A stretch of 64,000 nt of DNA from positions 124,001-188,000 of the forward strand of contig VXBP01001909.1 of the NCBI GenBank assembly GCA_013400115.1, given 5' to 3'. Under the pieces are notes generated by a model. It was not told the origin of the DNA. It did not search any database and was given only the letters and a program-made list of their open reading frames with translations. This document shows, one piece after another, positions 22,617 to 33,964 of the stretch; position 1 is the first letter of the stretch, and each line of letters starts with the position of its first letter. Both the position numbers and the translations under genes were made by a program. The DNA comes from Rhinopomastus cyanomelas. Lineage: Eukaryota; Chordata; Aves; Bucerotiformes; Rhinopomastidae.

Positions 22617-23011
22617 GATGAGGGAGCTGGGTCTCTTTAGCTTGGAGAAAAGGAGACAGTGGGGTGACCTCATTAATGTCTATAAATATGTGAAGGGTGG
22701 GTGTCAGGAGGATGGAGCCAGGCTCTTCTCAATGTCATCCAGTGATAGGACAAGGGGGAATGAGTGTGAGCTGGAACGTAGGAGGATCCCTATAAATATC
22801 AGAAGGAACTTCTTCCCAGGGGAGGGTGACAGAATGCAGGAACAGGCTGCCCAGGGGAGTTGTGGTGTCTCCTTCTCTGGTGATATTTGAAACTCACCTG
22901 GACATGTTCCTGTGTGACTTGGTCTGGGTGATCCTGCTGTGGGAGGGGGATTGGACTAGATGATCTTTCGAGGTCCCTTCCAATCTCTAATGATTCTATG
23001 ATTCTGTGATT
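22617..23011 (+). mobile_element. CR1 LINE, about 395 bp, young subfamily
   Basis: The copy opens in ORF2 at GAGGGAGCTGGGTCTCTTTA, passes ATTAATGTCTATAAATATGT and GAGCCAGGCTCTTCTCAATG, and ends in GGATTGGACTAGATGATCTT and two octamers (ATTCTATGATTCTGTGATT). The frame reads GLFSLEKRRQWGDLINVYKY before it is interrupted; the normal RLRGDL is changed to RQWGDL. It closely resembles the copy at 6908. Confidence 0.95.
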
Positions 23012-24729
23012 CACTGAGCTACTGAGAGTGTGCCGCATAACTGCACTTGCTCTTCTTAGCTGTCTGCTGGCAGGAATTGCCCCATGGTTGTCTGGTCTCA
23101 CCTACATCTGCCTCGTGACCTCTCTGCTACCTAGGGGCTGGTTTTTTATTCTGCTCTAGGTTGGGGACAGCTGGAAACAACTCTGGCCTGGGGCTGGGAT
23201 TTTTCACAGCAACCGAGTGCCTTCAGCCCTCCATAACTCCTCATCACCAACAGGAGGATGGATTTCCTAAACTCTTCTCTCCCCTTGTTCTCTTTCTATA
23301 AAACTGCAAAATAATTACCATGTTAGTGATTTTATAAATTGGCAAGGATGTTTTCACTGCGTTTGCTCTCCATGTGGATGTGGAGTAGAGAACAAAACTA
23401 GAGCAGTTAGAATTCTGTGAAATAATTCTATTAGGTCTCCCTTTTCCCTCTGAGACACCAGATATAAAATTCAATTCCGCTTGCTGGTAGATTGGTGGCC
23501 ACAGACAAGACAACAGCAAGTGTTTCCAGTTGCCTTCACAGGTCACTAGCTTCATTGCAATGAAGACTTCAAACACCAATTAAATGAATGGGAAGAGAGT
23601 CAGCAGTAAGTGAAACAAAATTATCTCCCCAGACTAGTGTCCTGGAGCCACCTAGTTGGGATCCGCTTCCCTTGTGCCCTTGGTCCTCCCCAAGAATAAG
23701 CAATGGTAGTCTGCTGGTAGTCTCCTGGCCCTGGAAAAGTGGCTTGAGTCTGAATTAGGTCTGAGATGAAGCAAAGGTCTTAGACAGCTGCACATGTGCC
23801 TCAGTGCAAGGTTGGGCACAGGCTTTGTGCATCATGGCCAGGCAGAATCCCTGTCCCCATGACCTCCCTGTGTCTGAGAGCTATGCTGACGGGCAGGAAC
23901 TGTCTGGTTAGTTTGTTATTTCCATGAACAATCATTAATCATCCTGTTTCTCTTAATTCTGTTATTTTCAGAGGTGCAAAAGGAACATTAAAGAAATCAT
24001 GAACTTCTTATGACTGAGGCAGATCAGAGTCAAACACTCTAGCAAAGGGCAGCAGGGGTTTAAGGAAAATTGCATTTTCCATTTGTCTTTCTTCCACAGC
24101 AGACCCCAGGGCAACAATCTCAGAAAGCACATTTGGCAACTGTGAAGGAGCCTCAGCCGTTTTATTTCATCTCAAGCCTGGTACAGGGAGAACTTGTGAA
24201 GAGGGACCCAGACAAAGCCATTGAAGTTCAGTTCAATCACGTGCTTTGGAAGAAAGCTGTGTGACACAAAAGGAAATGTTTTCAAGACCATCTGAAAATG
24301 ATGTCAGAGTCCAACACCATGCTGGGGACCTGTCCTTTACAGCCACTTTGTGGCTTTTGGAAATGTTAGCTGCATAATTTTGTGTGGATATTTCTCTGTC
24401 ACTCAAGACTAAAAGATATTAAAGGAAAAGTGAGGAGACTGCCCTCACAAAGCTGCCCTGAAGACAGATGCAGTGTCAGAGCCAGCAGCAGGAAAACAGG
24501 AAGCACTGAAGGAAATGCCTTTCATCTTAGAGCAGGGCAATGTCTCACCTGCAACTGAAGCCTCCAGACTACTTAACAAACGTCCCCTCTGCAAAAGTCA
24601 GCCTGTACCTTGCTCTCAGAGGGATCCAGGCAGTATCCAAAATGCCAAGTGCCAGCCCAGGGAAGACATTCCTAAATAAATAGGGTTTTTAATAACTTCC
24701 CGTTTCAGCTGGTTACTGGTGGTGGGTTT
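23012..24729. other. Unique noncoding sequence
   Basis: No gene, RNA gene or recognised repeat is seen in this 1.7 kb stretch. Confidence 0.55.
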
Positions 24730-24925
24730 GATCACAGAACCACAGAATGGCAGGAGTTGGAAGGGCCCTCTGGATATCATCCAGTCCCACTCCACTGCCA
24801 GAGTGGGTTCCCCTTCAGCAGATCCCTCAGGAACTCATTCAGGCAGGTTTTGAATGCATCCAGGGATGGCCACTTCACAACCCTCTGGGCAGCCTATTAA
24901 AAGTTCTTTGAGATGGCACCAAGAA
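24730..24925 (-). mobile_element. CR1 LINE 3' end, old subfamily
   Basis: Tail at the left (ATCACAGAACCACAGAATGG), then GAGTTGGAAGGGCCCTCTGG, ATCCAGTCCCACTCCACTGC and CAACCCTCTGGGCAGCCTAT. The GGGCCCTCTGGATATCATCC form is characteristic of an old subfamily unlike the others here. The 5' side is decayed after the AGTTCTTTGAGATGG region. Confidence 0.85.
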
Positions 24926-24949
24926 CATGCTGTTTCCTCACCTTGCCAG

Positions 24950-25072
24950 GGATGGGGGTTCTCGGTCACCTCTCTTGTTCTCCAGGATTTCTCAATGACT
25001 AGCAATGACTTCTGCCAGCTCCTTCAACACTCACATGTCCATGGACTTCTGGATGTCCAGTTTATTAGTTGT
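24950..25072 (-). mobile_element. Probable CR1 ORF2 internal fragment
   Basis: The words CTGCCAGCTCCTTCAACACT and CCATGGACTTCTGGATGTCC correspond to the CR1 minus-strand segment coding for the VLREL... PDG region of ORF2. It lies on the same strand just upstream of the copy at 24730, so the two may be parts of one element with most of the body deleted. Similarity is moderate. Confidence 0.5.
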
Positions 25073-25094
25073 TCATTAACACAAGTGTGGCAAA

Positions 25095-25340
25095 TAAGTT
25101 GAGAGAGGTGATCTCCCCCTGTACTCCACTCTGGTGAGACCCTACCTGGAGTACTCTGTCTGTCTCTGGGGTACTCAACACAAGAAGGTCATAGACCTTT
25201 TGGGTCCAGAGGAGGGCCACAAAGATGATCGGAGGGCTGGAGCACCTCTACTTTGAGGACAGGCTGCAAGAGCTGGAGTTGTTCAGCCTGGAGAAAGGGC
25301 AGCTCTGCAGTGACCTTGTTGCAGCCGTTTAGTGCTTCAG
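25095..25340 (+). mobile_element. CR1 LINE internal fragment, old subfamily
   Basis: Begins GTTGAGAGAGGTGATCTCCC, then CCACTCTGGTGAGACCCTAC and CTGGAGTACTCTGTCTGTCT (the RPHLEYC box), then GCAAGAGCTGGAGTTGTTCA and GTTGCAGCCGTTTAGTGCTT. It lacks the 3' UTR and tail, so the 3' end was lost after insertion. Confidence 0.88.
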
Positions 25341-28219
25341 TGTTGGGCTAACAACGAACCGATGAATTAGGTACATGCTGTGGAACAGTTGTGAAGTGGG
25401 CAGTCACACAGCTTCCTTTCCTGCTGCCAGGTCTGTTTGTTGCCATTCCTTACCCAATCCTAAGTCTTTCCCTTGCTTGATTCTGCCCAGCCAAGACAAG
25501 TTCAAGGGCAACTGCTTAATGGCACGGAAGAAAGTGAAAGAAGTGTAGTTTAAGTGTGTCCAATCCTGCCAACAGGATGAGCTGTCTTCTGCAAAAAGAG
25601 GTGCAGGATCACCAGTGAGAAACTGGGATGCAGGAGATGCCTTCCTCACTCTTTTGGCATGCAGGCTGCCTTAGTGCTCCCGTCCCTGCCTTTGCCTGAC
25701 AGCTCTGTAAGCCTGTAATGTGTTTATTGGAGCTGGAAATGCTGAGCCTGAGCATGGCAGACGTGGGACAATGGAGATACTACAGAGTGAAGCTGTGAAT
25801 GCTGACACCACACGAGTTGCCAAAGCCTGTAATGAATAATGTAAGAATAGCTCCAGTCCTTTTCCGGCCAACATAGGGAGGTTTGAATGAATTCAGTGCT
25901 AACATGCTCTCTGAGAACATGTGCTGCCAACTGGGTTTTCATGGGGTAGAGTGGGAAAACTTCAAGTCATTCACCAAAGTTAAACTGCCTCCAATTTCTC
26001 ACTATGAAGGTTACTGGTGAGCACAAATGTGTGTGTGATAAAAATGTCCCTTCTTCTGAGAAGAGTGACTGCAGCTAGCGCACAGTCGGTGTCGGATTGA
26101 CTGGGTGTTGGATACCGCAGTGAGAACTTCCTCTGCATCCCCCACCCCCGTACAATTGACACAGCTCAACAGAAATGGTTTTTAAGGCCACTGTTGCAGA
26201 CAACTGGCTGTAGCTGCATGAGCAGCCCTTCTGATGGTGCTATGTGGTGTGCCTGCAGCTCCACAGCATCACCCCAACTTTGCACTCTGCTCTGTTCACT
26301 GCAGGGGAAAGAAGTGGAAAACGACACAAAATTAAGAAAACAAGGAAGACCAGGTAGACCAGACATTGCCATCAGTGACTTTGACAGAACAATGGTTGGG
26401 TTAATTGCTGTCACAATAATTGTCCCAGCCACTCTCAGAATGAAGGACCCACACTCTGGTCATGGAGAGGATCAGCTGTATTTGTGCAGTGAAACCCTAC
26501 AATGCTGTGGCAGTGCATGTAGGGAGGATTAAGACTGGAGGAAAAAGGTGGTTTTCTTCTTCATGGTCCCGTTAGAAACTTTTATTTCTCTGTGCTCATC
26601 AGCTGGGTTATCCAGACAAACCATGGAGGTTTGAGTCAGCTCATTGTTCTTCTTGCCACCTGATCGGTTCACACAGTTTAAGCCAAAACAGGTTCGAAGC
26701 GTTGTACTGAGCTCTGAATCATTTGTCATGACCTGGAGATCACTGAACAATGTATTTGGAATCAATAACGACCGCACAACAGGTAACCGCAATACTGGCC
26801 TCAAGTGGTACCACACAACTACAGATTGTTAAATCGCCTCCTGTAACTGATCCCAACATCTGCCACATGCACAGACTCCTGCGTACTCACATGTTCCCCT
26901 CTCCCAGGCTGTGGGAGTCACACACACCCCCCCTTCCTTGTTGAGGTCTGCAGGACCTGCTGCCCACACCCCGTGCTGCTGGAGGTGTAGGTACCCAGCT
27001 CTGGGCAGTCCTGAGTCCTGTCTCAGCTGGGAGGTGACCCACCCCACACCCATGGTGTGTGTGTTGTTGCGGTGCACATGTTCTGGGGGAGACAGTTCAG
27101 GATCCCCAGGACATCTCCTCTGCCAACATCAATTTTGCAGTGGGGAGCTGTGATGGTACAAGTCAAGTCACTCTTTTGCACATCTTCATGCCAAGTGATT
27201 TCCCTTTAGCAACCCCTAAGAAAGCCCAGAGCCACCTCAGATTTGTACTCTTGAATGTCACGGTAGAAGCAGAAGGACTTACCAAACGATCTGCCAAGGA
27301 ACTTGTCCAAGGGCTGCTTTCTGCACGTGCAGCAACCCCTCCCAGTCTCAGAGGGAAAGACCTCTCCCCACTGTCTAATCTCTGTGGGTTTTTCCTTTGT
27401 TTTGGTCCTGCCCTTGAAGCAGTTTCTCTTTCCATGAGGAACATGTTACACAAACTTAACGCCAAAGTGAAAAATGGGTCTCTGTCTGCCTGGGCTGCAA
27501 GTCCTGCTGTTGCAATACAAGTTGGAATCTGATCAAGAACATTGTGGAGGGAAATAGTCATGTGTCAGCATGTGTTGTGACTGCTTTGCTGTGTGTTGGG
27601 GCCTCTGCCATAAGTCACCTTTATAATGGTCTGCAACAGTATTAAGAAAAAAAAAAAGAGACTTATTAGGAAATAGAGAGCCCTCCTCTACCCACAGAGG
27701 TGAAAATACTGTGATTTGAGAGACTCTGAACAGATCCAATTCATATAACTAAAATTCATCGTTTGTCTATTGTCTTTACAGATCCCTCCTTTCTGCTCAT
27801 AAGGGTGTTTTCAGACCCTGAGTTATGGATCATCAGCTTTTAAGCTCTGAAACCAAGACATTATGACAGGTTCCAAGCTGTGATATCTGATTCTTCAGAG
27901 AGCCCGGAGTCAGAATGTCAAACAAAACAGCACAGGCCCTTCTGCAAAGACCTTGGGTTGTGGTTAATGGAAACAGCAGAGCTTGCAATACCCATGTACT
28001 GACTTGGCTAAGGTCTACATTTTGTTAAAGTCTGTTGTGATAGGGAAAAATAACCTGGTCTCAAACTTCAGCTCTACTGTTCAGAAATGTTTAAAAACAC
28101 TTGCAGAAGTCTGCCTGGTGGTATTTAGTCCCAAGGTCTCCATGTGATTGCTTCAATAAAAAATAAGATGATAGCGAATTTTGGAACTAAAATAAATTCT
28201 ACAGCATGAGAACTTGTTC
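25341..28219. other. Unique noncoding sequence
   Basis: No gene seen in 2.9 kb. There is a run of C with CACACA near 26922-26935 and an A run at about 27647-27657. Open frames up to about 157 codons (near 27,060) overlap in both strands and have no recognisable domain. Confidence 0.55.
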
Positions 28220-28440
28220 TGGAATAAAAGGTTAGGTTGGACATTAGGAAAAACCTCTTTATTGAAAGGGTTATCAGGCCGTGGAACAGGCTGCCGAGGG
28301 AGAGGGTTGAATTGCCATCCCTGGAAGTGTTTAAAAGTTGTATGAAACAAAAGAACATAGTATAGTGATGAACTTGGCAGAGTTAGGGTAATAGCTGGAC
28401 TCAATGATCTTAAAGGCTTGTTCCAACCTAAAACCTTCAG
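28220..28440 (+). mobile_element. CR1 LINE 3' end, older subfamily
   Basis: Reads TTAGGTTGGACATTAGGAAA, GGAACAGGCTGCCGAGGGAG, GGTTGAATTGCCATCCCTGG, then ATAGCTGGACTCAATGATCT and GTTCCAACCTAAAACCTTCA. The octamer tail has been lost or replaced. It belongs with the GGACTCAATGATCTTA group at 7666 and 14359. Confidence 0.9.
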
Positions 28441-28804
28441 GTTCTTTATATGATGGTCTGCATCAGATCCCAACCACCTGCCACTGCCCTTCTTTTAATA
28501 CTCATCTATCCTTAGGTGGAGCTCCATGCACTCCAGCTGGTCATTAACATAGAGCAACACATCACCTCCCCAGCTCACGGCATGTCATTCTCAAAGAGCC
28601 TGTATCCTTCAGTATCAACACTCCAGTCACAAAAGCTGTCCCACCACGTCTCTGTGGTGTCAGTAGGATCACAGTCTTACAGACGTGGTCATGTGTCTGT
28701 TTATTCCCCATGCCACATGCATTTGCATACAGGCACTGGTGTCTCCATGAAGATGACTTTGTGTCTGGAGTGGCTAGAACTCCTTTGTGCCCTCCTGCCA
28801 ATCT
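28441..28804. other. Unique spacer left of the LTR element
   Basis: About 360 bases between a CR1 copy and the LTR element, with no gene or repeat recognised. Confidence 0.5.
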
Positions 28805-28809
28805 GTGAT
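28805..28809. repeat. Target-site duplication, left copy
   Basis: GTGAT directly before the TG end of the LTR element; the matching copy follows its CA end at 30060-30064. Confidence 0.6.
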
Positions 28810-28912
28810 TGTAGCGGGTTGGGGATTCTCCACCAGTTTTAGCAAGTAAGGTCTCGATGACATCTCAGACAAATTTGCAAGACAATGAATGGCTTAGGAT
28901 ACTGGATAAAAG

Positions 28913-28918
28913 TTTATT
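28913..28918 (-). terminator. Polyadenylation signal of the LTR
   Basis: AATAAA on the minus strand within AGGTTAATAAACTTTTATCC. It sets the orientation of the LTR and places R/U5 at the left end. Confidence 0.55.
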
Positions 28919-29239
28919 AACCTAAATAGCTGTATACAGACAAAGAAAAGGAAACTCAACAGGAAAATAAAACAAATAAAAACCAGCAAGTTGGTGCACT
29001 CAAACCTAGAAACTGCGTCAAACATGCCATTACACTATCTGAGGTAAATACCATGGGAAGTCACTATCGTTTGGGCCTTGGGTCACGACAGAGATCTGGG
29101 CAACACCAACAGCATGCAAACCGGAGACGAGTTCCACCACCCTCTCCTTTAACGCCCCAATTGCACCCCGGTGCGGGCGGCATGCATTTCAACAACAAGC
29201 CACTGTCTCTGTCCTTCCGACCTAAGAGATCTGGGCAAC

Positions 29240-29613
29240 NNNNNNNNNNNNNNNNNNNNNNNNNNNNNNNNNNNNNNNNNNNNNNNNNNNNNNNNNNNNN
29301 NNNNNNNNNNNNNNNNNNNNNNNNNNNNNNNNNNNNNNNNNNNNNNNNNNNNNNNNNNNNNNNNNNNNNNNNNNNNNNNNNNNNNNNNNNNNNNNNNNNN
29401 NNNNNNNNNNNNNNNNNNNNNNNNNNNNNNNNNNNNNNNNNNNNNNNNNNNNNNNNNNNNNNNNNNNNNNNNNNNNNNNNNNNNNNNNNNNNNNNNNNNN
29501 NNNNNNNNNNNNNNNNNNNNNNNNNNNNNNNNNNNNNNNNNNNNNNNNNNNNNNNNNNNNNNNNNNNNNNNNNNNNNNNNNNNNNNNNNNNNNNNNNNNN
29601 NNNNNNNNNNNNN
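29240..29613. other. Assembly gap of 374 N
   Basis: A run of N inside the LTR. The 15 bases AGAGATCTGGGCAAC just before the gap (29225-29239) also occur at 29090-29104, so a tandem repeat of about 135 bases may have blocked assembly. GC-rich DNA follows the gap on the right. Confidence 0.98.
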
Positions 29614-30059
29614 CGAGGACATGGGGCTACGCGAACACGGGGCATCTGCTCTTCCCGCAGTAGCGGCAGAAATCGCTGAAAAGCCGCGGCCGAGCCGCAT
29701 CCCGTGCCCTTCCCCCCTCCCCGCCACCGTCCCGAGAACAGACGGAGCGGGGGGCGCTCGGCTGAGAAGCCGCAGCCCAAGAGAGCCTGCAGCACACACG
29801 AGCGGGCTACACACTTCCTGCTTCTTCTTCTTCTTCCTCTTCCTGACTTTTCTCAAAACAAACCGCCCGCTCTGCTTTTTCATAGGCTCACCCAACACGG
29901 ACATCCGGGGCAGGTCCAGGACCAGTGACACCTTCCCCCAGGACAAGTCCCCTGTGGGGGAGGGGTCCTCCAAAACAAAACAACTCCTTTTTCTTTTCTT
30001 CTTCATGAAAGCAGAACTGCTGTACATTTGAAAACGCTAGCAATTTTCAAACTACAACA

Positions 30060-30064
30060 GTGAT
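30060..30064. repeat. Target-site duplication, right copy
   Basis: GTGAT directly after the CA end of the LTR element, identical to 28805-28809. Confidence 0.6.
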
Positions 30065-30851
30065 CCACCTCCAACCTCTGCTCATCAGTTAGTGTCCTCA
30101 AACTGGTAAGAGTGAGACGGATTGAGGTTCCTCTCCCCTGGCAACTTTAGGTTAAAGCCCTCTTTGCCAGCCTGGCAGACCTCTGGCTGAAGATTCTCTT
30201 CACATCTGTGAGATACTCTTGCAGATAGACTCCATCAGAAGACCAGATTTCTCAAAGCAAGTCCCATGTTCTGAGTAGCTGAACTCCTGGCACCAGTCCT
30301 GTAACTATTTGTTCATTTGCCAGATTTGACTGATTCTTTCAAACTCTTCCCTTTGATCAGGAGAACTCATAAAATAAATTTTAAAAAAATCCAAAGCCCA
30401 AAGCAAAAATCTGTAATAAAATAAAAAGAACTAAACAAATTCTAAAGAAGAATAAAATTCATTTCAGAAGTTAAAAACAGTGTTTCTACAGAGCTCAGGT
30501 TTAAGCTAGTGATGTAAATCAATTTAATGTAGCAGGATTACGTGGCAGAGCCATAACCTAATACATCCAGGCTTACGAAATGGTGGTGCTTACAAAAGAC
30601 CTAATCTTCTGTTAATGTTCCTGATGTGTATGAGCAGAGTCTGTATTTTTTGGTGAGCTGTTGCTCTCTCTGCTGTGCTGCACAGTTAAAACCTCAGCCT
30701 TTCTCTTGAGCTAGCTACTTCTTTATTTCAGGCCCTGAAACAGCAGAGCACCAGCAGAGACGTCGATAGATGGTGACACATTTCTCTAAGCAGAGAAAAT
30801 CAAAAGGTATCCCTCAGAGAAACAACACAAAAATGCCTTTGTTTTTGATCT
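30065..30851. other. Unique sequence with an A-rich patch
   Basis: No gene. The part at about 30369-30460 is A-rich low-complexity DNA with many AATAAA-like words, which have no transcript evidence here. Confidence 0.55.
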
Positions 30852-30948
30852 TAGAATCATAGAATCATCAGGGATTGGAAGGGACCTCAAAAGATCATCC
30901 AGTCCAATCCCCCTGACAAAGCAGGATCACCCAGACCAAGTCATACAG
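30852..30948 (-). mobile_element. CR1 3' tail, young subfamily
   Basis: TTAGAATCATAGAATCATCA (tail) followed by GGGATTGGAAGGGACCTCAA and CCAATCCCCCTGACAAAGCA. Its 5' truncation point falls at about 30948, exactly where the tail of the next, older CR1 begins. Confidence 0.93.
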
Positions 30949-31230
30949 TCAGTCAGGGTTAGAAGGGACCACAGGATCATCCAGTTCCAACTCCGCTGCC
31001 ATGGGAAGGAACACCCCACCCTAGATCAGGCTGGCCAGAGCCTCATCCAGCCCAGACTTAAACATCTCCAAGGACGGGGCCACCACCACCTCCCTGGNGT
31101 TCCAGGTCGCAAGTGCACACTGCTGGCTCATGTGGAGCCTCTTGTCCACAAGCACCCCCAAGTCCCTCTCCTCAGGGCCACTCTTCAGCCAGTCACTGCC
31201 CAGTCTGTATTTGTGCCTAGGATTGCCTCT
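30949..31230 (-). mobile_element. Older CR1 with a single-N break
   Basis: Left part: TCAGGGTTAGAAGGGACCAC, CAACTCCGCTGCCATGGGAA and GCCAGAGCCTCATCCAGCCC, the 3' end of an old subfamily. Right part after N31099: AGTGCACACTGCTGGCTCAT and CAAGCACCCCCAAGTCCCTC, a region that lies several hundred bases further 5' in CR1. The order is right but the body between them is missing. Confidence 0.88.
31099..31099. other. Single N inside CR1
   Basis: One ambiguous base exactly where the CR1 jumps from its 3' region (CACCTCCCTGG) to a far upstream region (CAGGTCGCAAGTGCACACTG). It most likely marks an undersized gap or forced join. Confidence 0.8.
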
Positions 31231-33964
31231 TCTTTCCTCATTAGAAATCACACAGGGTTGGTAAGTGATGCTTTTCTGAGAGGCTTTGTCTAAAGAGCCA
31301 AACAACGTTCAGCAGGTGCCAGCAGGTACTCAAGGGCCAACCTGCAAAGGAGTGGCGCCCGTGCTGGAATCATCTTCCTGGCCAGTTCCACCTCTTTGCT
31401 GTGAAACCTCTGTGGGCTTTCCAGGAGCTGTGAATCTCATATGTGGGCCTGAGTGTTCGTGTCCCAGATCAGAGATTTAAGGCTGCCTGCCTGTGGTCAT
31501 GTGGGAATCTGCTACTGCCCTGCTCTGCTGAAGAAGTTTGTTTTGGTGTCTGTTAGCAGGCATCAGAGTTCTGCCCAGGTGGAGCAGTAGGGTGAGGTGT
31601 AATGCGCTCCCAAAGGGATGCCAGCACCACAGTAACTCGCACAAAATGCTGTTAAAGGTTTTAGAGAAGTGTTTCTTCTGGTTATGAGCCAAATCTGAGG
31701 ATGCTGAGCCTGGGGAAGGACTGAACAGACATGAGTTTTGTCTCTTCTGGTTACAGGAAACAACTGCATCTAACATCGGGGACACAGGACTCCTGCAGTT
31801 ATCAGTCTGAGTGCATCTCTGAACTGGTCAACTTGAGGAACACTCTGGCTCTGACAGATAACATTAATAGTGAAGTAGGAGCAGCAACAGAGACAGGGCT
31901 CAGACAGATGTGTTCACAGTGGTTAAGCAGCACTTCATTTGCAGTCTCTTCACACTGGAGCCTGTAAACCAAGCTAAATTCTCCTGGTGGGACTCATCCA
32001 TGTTGCTATTTGTGATATTGGGGTCCACCCCTACCCATAACAGGTTGGACAGTATTTGGTGAGACAGTGGTAGATCCCAAGAGCTAGGTCACGCTTCCGC
32101 AGGTTGTTTTTTGCAGCCTGCTCCTTGCTGTCTTTCCTTTTCTCTGTCCACAGGCAGACTGAAGCTTGCAAGGCAAGATGAAACTCGCAGAGGAGTCCCA
32201 TCATCTTGCACCAGGAAGGGATCTTGGGATACATCCCAGGCAGAGCTGCCTTTGACATGTCCTCCAGGAGAGAGAAATCCCTTGTTGAGTCTGACCACTC
32301 TAAAGCACTATGTTAGTCCTAAATAGCAGTGAGGACCCACACTGGAGGACACAGCTCCAGTTCTGCCTGCCTCATCTGAGCTGGCTGAGAAGACAAGCTG
32401 AACACCTGGCAGCCTGGCTCTCTGGACAGAAAGGTGTTGTCATGTAAAGCAGACATTTGACTCTGTGTGGGATGTGACAGCCTTACACCAAGCCTCAGAA
32501 CAGCATCAGCTGTGCTTTCCCTGACTTTCTGCTTATGGGGTTTCTCAAAAGCTGCATGACAATCTTCACCCTACACATGGGGTCTTAAAAGGAAGAGGCC
32601 TTCTATGTGGTTAGATACTGGGTGACACATTGCCCTCTGTAACTTGCTTAGGTTCTTATTCTGCAGTGATAGGAGCAATAATCAGCAGTAGTTACTTTGC
32701 AGCTTTAATCTTTGCCCTCTTATCTTGTCCCAGCAAAACAATTTGCACATCTTTGCTCAGCCAATTCCCCAGACTTGCCAGAGGGCCTTATCTGTATTAA
32801 GTCAATACATAACAATATGGAAATTTCAATGGAAAGGCAGTTTCTTTGCTATTTGAGGAAGAGGAAAGGAGGGTTAATAGGCAATTCTGAGGACCCAAAC
32901 TGGAGGATGAATCAATTCTTGATATAACTCCACGCTTCAGCAGCCATGGATGAATTCTGCCAGCAACAGGCAAAGGGGCTGATAAAGCTGAAAAACTAGT
33001 GGGAGGCTAGTGATGGGTTTCAAGGCATGAGGAGAAATCAGTGTCCAGTTGCTAGGTGACATGTCTAGCAGATCACTCCTCTAAAAAGATGAGTGTGGTT
33101 TTTTGTTGTTTCAGGAAATATGATTTCGTCTAGTAAATCACACACACGCACATGCACACTGCTGGTTCTCTTCTCAGGCTTCTCCTGAGGGGTTGACTTA
33201 TTTCTTTTTATAACCCATACTCCTCTTTTGTGCTATGCTCTACAGTTAATGAAATCTAACTGAGAACCTTGAAGTGGCTGAAGAGGAGGGTTTGTGTGAG
33301 CTGTGGAGACCAGGTCACAAAATAAGCCGTGTTCTTCCCACTGAGCCAAGCTCTGAGGGAGCAGCTGGCCTCTCTGCTATTCTCTCTTGAGATACAGGAA
33401 TGCCTGATGCCAGTAATTTGATTACAACTCCTGCTTAATTGGCATGATTTCAGTTGTTGGAAATCACAGCTCACCTTTAGCACAATCTATGTGCGTTTGC
33501 TCTTCATCTGTGTGCTCCTGGTTCCCTCACTTGCAAGTATCAGTCCTGAGTTATTTGAGCTACTACCAATAATAGATTAAACCCTGTATTGTTTCACTGA
33601 AAGGCCTTTTAACTGTTATAGGGTCCTAATTCTTTATTTTATTAAGAAATGTCTTAATTCTAGGGCTCTTCAACTTTGCCTGGATCCGTGTAGTTGTAAT
33701 AAATGAGAGCTTCTGACAGGGAGAAAGGAGTGTGAACAAAAACAAGGCGTGTGCTCCAGTTTCTCATCAGCATGCTTGGCTTCCCCTGGTGATCACAGGA
33801 TACAGTGCGCCGTGCCTGCTCTTCCCAGGGTGTGCTTTGAAAAGTGCCAGCTGCTTTTGGCTGAAATCTCCAAAGATCTCCTGGATTCAGATGGTAATTA
33901 ACCCAGAAGTGGAATGAGACTGGACAGTACTTGAAATGCCGTTGTCTTCCTCTCTTGGATGGTT
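31231..33964. other. CR1-free unique stretch
   Basis: About 2.7 kb without a gene or large repeat. A short CA-rich tract lies at 33141-33165. Open frames are short and overlapping. Confidence 0.55.

Larger units (their letters stand above)
28810..30059 (-). mobile_element. LTR retrotransposon remnant, probable solo LTR
   Basis: On the plus strand the element starts TGTAGCGGGTTGGGG and ends AACTACAACA, so it has the TG...CA ends of a retroviral LTR. It is flanked by the same five bases, GTGAT, at 28805-28809 and 30060-30064. A polyadenylation signal AATAAA lies on the minus strand (plus-strand TTTATT at 28913-28918) about 103 bases from the minus-strand 3' end, as expected for R and U5. The middle is CpG-rich. 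No gag, pol or env reading frame is visible, so a solo LTR left by recombination is most likely. A 5-bp target duplication fits the ERVL-like class. The internal 374-base gap prevents a firm length or a check for internal sequence. Confidence 0.65.

Noticed and set aside
24070..24264. Possible exon after a pyrimidine tract and CAG
   Set aside because: No donor site in frame and no recognisable protein.
29614..29830. CpG-island promoter and first exon of a host gene
   Set aside because: The GC-rich block lies inside a TG...CA element flanked by a 5-bp duplication, so LTR promoter sequence explains it better. The gap leaves some doubt.
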